Assembly (NCBI GenBank): GCA_002376965.1
Contig: DFOV01000444.1
Span: 1 to 19,502, forward strand
DNA length: 19,502 bases
Source: Gammaproteobacteria bacterium UBA3532
GTDB taxonomy: Bacteria > Pseudomonadota > Gammaproteobacteria > Enterobacterales > UBA3532
Direction of reading: 5' to 3'
Shown here: positions 16,274-19,502 of the stretch, in pieces
How positions within the stretch are numbered: the first letter of the stretch is position 1
How the letters are laid out: every line of letters starts with the position of its first letter
Notes under the pieces: model-generated
The model's input: only the letters and a program-made list of their open reading frames with translations
Database searches by the model: none
Told to the model about the DNA's origin: nothing
Made by a program: the position numbers and the translations under genes

Positions 16274-17296
16274 ATGCTTGTTTTAGGAATAGAAAGCTCC
16301 TGTGATGAAACCGGCGTGGCCCTTTATGATACTAATAAGGGGTTAATTGGTCATGAGCTCTATAGCCAGGTTAAACTTCACGAAGAATATGGTGGCGTTG
16401 TACCAGAATTAGCATCACGCGATCATGTTAGAAAGCTTATACCACTGACTGAAAAGTTGCTTGATGGGCATGGCCTATCTAAGAAATCGCTGAATGCCAT
16501 TGCCTACACATCAGGGCCAGGCTTGATCGGTGCGCTGATGGTTGGCGCAAGTTTTGGCCGGAGCCTGGCGTTTGCCCTAAATATTCCTGCGATTGAAGTC
16601 CACCATATGGAAGGCCACCTGCTCGCCCCCATGCTGGACAACCAGCCGCCACAACCTCCTTTTGTTGCATTGCTTGTATCAGGTGGGCACACCCAGCTCA
16701 TTCACGTGAAAAGCATTGGTGACTACACACTGTTAGGTGAATCAATAGACGATGCTGCTGGCGAAGCCTTTGATAAAACAGCAAAACTACTCGATCTAGG
16801 CTATCCAGGTGGGCCGCGTTTAGCCGCTCTAGCAGAAAACGGCACCCCCGGACGCTACACCTTCCCACGTCCGATGACTGACCGGCCAGGTTGTGACTTT
16901 AGCTTTAGCGGCCTTAAGACCTTTGCTGCAAACCACATTAAGGCGGCCGAAAGTGAACAAGACAAAGCCGATATAGCCTACGCTTTTCAAGAAGCAGTGG
17001 TTGATACGCTGTTAATTAAATGCAAACGCGCACTGAAGGCCGCGCAATGCCAGTCACTGGTATTGGCCGGTGGGGTTAGTGCCAATACATTGCTAAGAGA
17101 AAAGTTCGAGGAATACGGTAAGAGCAAGCAAGTCAACATAGCCTATCCATCATTGGCTTTTTGCACTGACAACGGTGCGATGATTGCTTTGGCGGGTGCA
17201 CTACGTTTACAGAATGCATCCCCCGAACTAACCCAGGATTTAAGTATACGAACACGCGCCCGCTGGCCACTGACTGAACTAGAGCCCGTAAACTAA
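16274..17296 (+). CDS. tsaD: tRNA N6-adenosine threonylcarbamoyltransferase TsaD
   Basis: Protein of 340 residues (E. coli 337). It begins [14 protein letters not shown]. The metal-binding HMEGH motif is at 111-115 (H111, H115), followed by [10 protein letters not shown], the [17 protein letters not shown] stretch, and CTDNGAM with D299. With TsaB, TsaC and TsaE it forms t6A at position 37 of tRNAs that read ANN codons, which include the tRNA-Ile2 in this window. No Shine-Dalgarno is visible before the ATG; the region is taken up by a dyad. It is divergent from rpsU, as in E. coli, and converges on plsY with a six-base gap and no terminator between them. Confidence 0.98.
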   Translation: MLVLGIESSCDETGVALYDTNKGLIGHELYSQVKLHEEYGGVVPELASRDHVRKLIPLTEKLLDGHGLSKKSLNAIAYTSGPGLIGALMVGASFGRSLAFALNIPAIEVHHMEGHLLAPMLDNQPPQPPFVALLVSGGHTQLIHVKSIGDYTLLGESIDDAAGEAFDKTAKLLDLGYPGGPRLAALAENGTPGRYTFPRPMTDRPGCDFSFSGLKTFAANHIKAAESEQDKADIAYAFQEAVVDTLLIKCKRALKAAQCQSLVLAGGVSANTLLREKFEEYGKSKQVNIAYPSLAFCTDNGAMIALAGALRLQNASPELTQDLSIRTRARWPLTELEPVN

Positions 17297-17302
17297 GACC
17301 TT

Positions 17303-17875
17303 TCAGACTTTGTTTTCCGTGCCTGTTTGTAATCTTGTAATGTTTTCTCTGTGGCGATGGAATACAACCAGCGCTAAAAGCATGTAGGCAGGAGCTATTT
17401 CTGGAACCAGAAACCAGGATTGAACCGGCGACAATCCAATTGAAACCAGCGCAGCTAACGACGAATAGCGCGTAGCTTTTACGATTACCACCCATAAAAC
17501 GACAGCAACAGCACCAATGACAGGGGTCGCAGCCAGCAATATACCGATAGTGGTCGCTACTCCTTTCCCCCCCTTAAAGCGATGATATACCGGAAAGGCA
17601 TGGCCTAGTACGGTCGCAAAGCCAATCCATCCAAGTTGATTAATGGCAACACCAGACCACTTCGCGGCAAAAACAACCAGAGCGCCTTTCAGCATATCGC
17701 CAATCAATGTCAGCATAGCGGCTTTTTTCCCGCCGGTACGCAGTACATTGGTTGCGCCAGGGTTATGCGATCCCTGTTCTCGCGGATCTGGCAGGCTAAG
17801 CCATTTCGAACAAAGCAGTGCAAAAGATAAAGAGCCGACCAGATATGCTCCACACAGCCATATGGCAAAAACCAT
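17303..17875 (-). CDS. plsY: Acyl-phosphate:glycerol-3-phosphate acyltransferase PlsY
   Basis: Protein of 190 residues, typical length, with several membrane segments. Motif 1 is GSHNPGATN (35-43), and motif 2 runs GHAFPVYHRFKGGKGVATT (91-109) with the phosphate-binding glycine loop. It transfers the acyl chain from acyl-phosphate made by PlsX to glycerol 3-phosphate, the first step of phospholipid synthesis, in the inner membrane. Its ATG comes three bases after the glmS stop with almost no ribosome-binding site, so translation is probably coupled to glmS. Its partner plsX is not in the window. Confidence 0.96.
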   Translation of the reverse strand: MVFAIWLCGAYLVGSLSFALLCSKWLSLPDPREQGSHNPGATNVLRTGGKKAAMLTLIGDMLKGALVVFAAKWSGVAINQLGWIGFATVLGHAFPVYHRFKGGKGVATTIGILLAATPVIGAVAVVLWVVIVKATRYSSLAALVSIGLSPVQSWFLVPEIAPAYMLLALVVFHRHRENITRLQTGTENKV

Positions 17876-17878
17876 TAA

Positions 17879-19502
17879 CTACTCGACCGTGACTGACTTA
17901 GCTAAGTTTCTCGGCTTATCAACATCCGTACCTTTAATCAGTGCCACATGATATGACAATAGCTGTAAAGGGAGGGTGTAAACGATCGGAGCAATGATAT
18001 CTTCAACATGAGGAAGATCAATAACCCGCATAGTATCGCTGGCAGTGAAGTGATTATCGGCATCAGAAAAGACATAAAGTATACCTCCTCGCGCCTTAAC
18101 TTCTTCAACATTTGACTTGAGCTTTTCCAGCAAATCATTGTTCGGAGCAACGACAATGATAGGCATGTCTTCATCAATTAAAGCCAGCGGCCCATGCTTC
18201 AACTCACCAGCGGCATATGCCTCAGCGTGAATATACGAAATTTCTTTTAGCTTGAGTGCCCCTTCCATAGCGATGGGATACTGCTCTCCTCGCCCAAGGA
18301 ACAGACTGTGCTCTTTGTCAGCAAACTCGCTAGCCAAAGCTTTGATAGGTTCATCAAGTGCCAATACTTTTTGACAAGCATCAGACAAGCCGGAAAGCCC
18401 TTCAGCGATGCGCGTTTTGATGCTTGCATCTCCTGCCAGCTCACCAACCAAAGTAAGTAATGCCGCCAGCTGCGTTGTAAAAGCTTTGGTCGACGCCACA
18501 CCAATTTCGGCTCCAGCTCGCGTCATCAAAGCGATATCTGACTCGCGAACCAAAGATGACCCCGGAACATTACAAATCGTGAGGGTCGACAAGAACCCTT
18601 GTTCTTTCGCCAAACGCAGTGCAGCAAGGGTATCGGCGGTTTCCCCAGACTGGGAAATCGTGATCAGCAGTCCATTTTTCGAAGCGACAGATCGACGATA
18701 ACGATACTCAGAAGCGATTTCAACATTGCACCGAATGCCAGCCAGCCCTTCCAGCCAATAGCGAGCAACCAGCCCCGCGTGGTACGATGTACCACAAGCA
18801 ACGATTTGCACAAACTCAACTTGTCTCAACACTGCCAAAGCTTCTTCGCCAAGCGAGTTAAGGTGTACCGACTGTTGGTCAACTCGCCCAGCAATGGTAT
18901 CCATAATTGCCTTAGGCTGCTCGAATATCTCTTTTTGCATGAAGTGACGAAATCCTGCTAACTCCCCCGCATCATGCACCACATCCGACTCAGACCATTC
19001 GCGTACGACTTCATGCCCATCGCTATCAACGATATTGACTTCTCGACGCGTAACGCGCGCCACATCGCCCTCTTCCAAGAAAAGGAATTGACGGGTCACC
19101 GGCAAAAGCGCCAATTGATCAGAGGCGATAAAATGTTCTCCAACCCCTTTACCAACGACCAAAGGGCTTCCAGAGCGGGCGACAATCAACTCGTCTGGGC
19201 AGGTTTTATCCAACACCACCATTCCGTAGGCGCCTTCCAGCAGAGGCACCACTTGGCGCACCGCAACGAACAGCGATTCCCCACCCTGAACATGCTGATG
19301 AATCAGATGAACAATAACCTCAGTATCTGTCTCTGAAGAAAAGGTATAACCAGACTGCTCCAGCCTTTCACGCAATGCTTGGTGGTTTTCAATGATACCG
19401 TTGTGGACGATGGCAAATCGTTCATGACTAACGTGGGGATGGGCATTGGCTTCTGAAGGCGCACCGTGTGTTGCCCAGCGGGTATGGGCAATGCCCGTAC
19501 CG
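17879..19502 (-). CDS. glmS: Glutamine-fructose-6-phosphate aminotransferase GlmS, N-terminus cut by window edge
   Basis: 540 residues are visible. Compared with E. coli GlmS (609), about 70 N-terminal residues, including the nucleophilic Cys1, lie beyond the edge. The glutaminase half shows [29 protein letters not shown] and SETDTEV. The two SIS isomerase domains show [39 protein letters not shown] and [21 protein letters not shown]. The end, NLAKSVTVE, is the conserved family terminus. It makes glucosamine 6-phosphate from fructose 6-phosphate and glutamine, the entry to UDP-GlcNAc for peptidoglycan and lipid A. plsY follows after three bases. Confidence 0.98.
   Translation of the reverse strand, partial: GTGIAHTRWATHGAPSEANAHPHVSHERFAIVHNGIIENHQALRERLEQSGYTFSSETDTEVIVHLIHQHVQGGESLFVAVRQVVPLLEGAYGMVVLDKTCPDELIVARSGSPLVVGKGVGEHFIASDQLALLPVTRQFLFLEEGDVARVTRREVNIVDSDGHEVVREWSESDVVHDAGELAGFRHFMQKEIFEQPKAIMDTIAGRVDQQSVHLNSLGEEALAVLRQVEFVQIVACGTSYHAGLVARYWLEGLAGIRCNVEIASEYRYRRSVASKNGLLITISQSGETADTLAALRLAKEQGFLSTLTICNVPGSSLVRESDIALMTRAGAEIGVASTKAFTTQLAALLTLVGELAGDASIKTRIAEGLSGLSDACQKVLALDEPIKALASEFADKEHSLFLGRGEQYPIAMEGALKLKEISYIHAEAYAAGELKHGPLALIDEDMPIIVVAPNNDLLEKLKSNVEEVKARGGILYVFSDADNHFTASDTMRVIDLPHVEDIIAPIVYTLPLQLLSYHVALIKGTDVDKPRNLAKSVTVE

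Overview
The window looks like chromosomal DNA of a gammaproteobacterium. RpoD, DnaG, S21, TsaD, GlmS, RsmF and LpxL all match my recollection of the Escherichia coli/Pseudomonas proteins over their whole visible lengths. The order rpsU, yqeY, dnaG, rpoD, tRNA-Ile2 is the macromolecular-synthesis arrangement I associate with Pseudomonadales-type genomes. The genus cannot be fixed from the window alone. There are no insertion sequences, phage genes or CRISPR arrays.

Layout. (1) Positions 1-4430, minus strand: a tight four-gene operon with overlapping ends. It encodes an ABC-2-type permease, an ABC ATPase, a second permease with a large C-terminal extracytoplasmic domain, and an exported cysteine-rich protein cut by the left edge. 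I recognise the ABC fold but not the system. (2) 4529-6359: an arginase-family enzyme and an ornithine cyclodeaminase, convergent with 8 bp of overlap, which together would turn arginine into proline. (3) 6434-7663: a fused SpmA/SpmB-type membrane protein, upstream of and co-directional with the cyclodeaminase gene. (4) 7736-10109: rsmF and lpxL, a plus-strand pair. (5) 10186-11382: a secreted protein with a DUF4124-like head and about nine ankyrin repeats. (6) 11497-16112, minus strand: rpsU, yqeY, dnaG, rpoD and tRNA-Ile2(CAU), with an intrinsic terminator between yqeY and dnaG. (7) 16274-19502: tsaD, divergent from rpsU, converging on a glmS-plsY pair; glmS is cut by the right edge.

The part most likely to be undescribed is the left operon. 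The exported protein has seven cysteines at intervals of 30-35 residues. The ectodomain of the second permease has six cysteines, some in a similar C-x3-aromatic setting. The ATPase has Asn where the switch histidine is expected. This suggests a transporter or mechanotransmitting complex with a disulfide-stapled periplasmic module; its cargo is unknown. Smaller points of interest are the arginase/cyclodeaminase pair, the DUF4124-ankyrin protein, and several compact regulatory arrangements: overlapping divergent -10 boxes, a -10 box in the loop of an inverted repeat before the tRNA, and a dyad just before tsaD.

Several starts were chosen on ribosome-binding sites rather than on the longest reading frame. 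Promoter calls were made by eye and are tentative.
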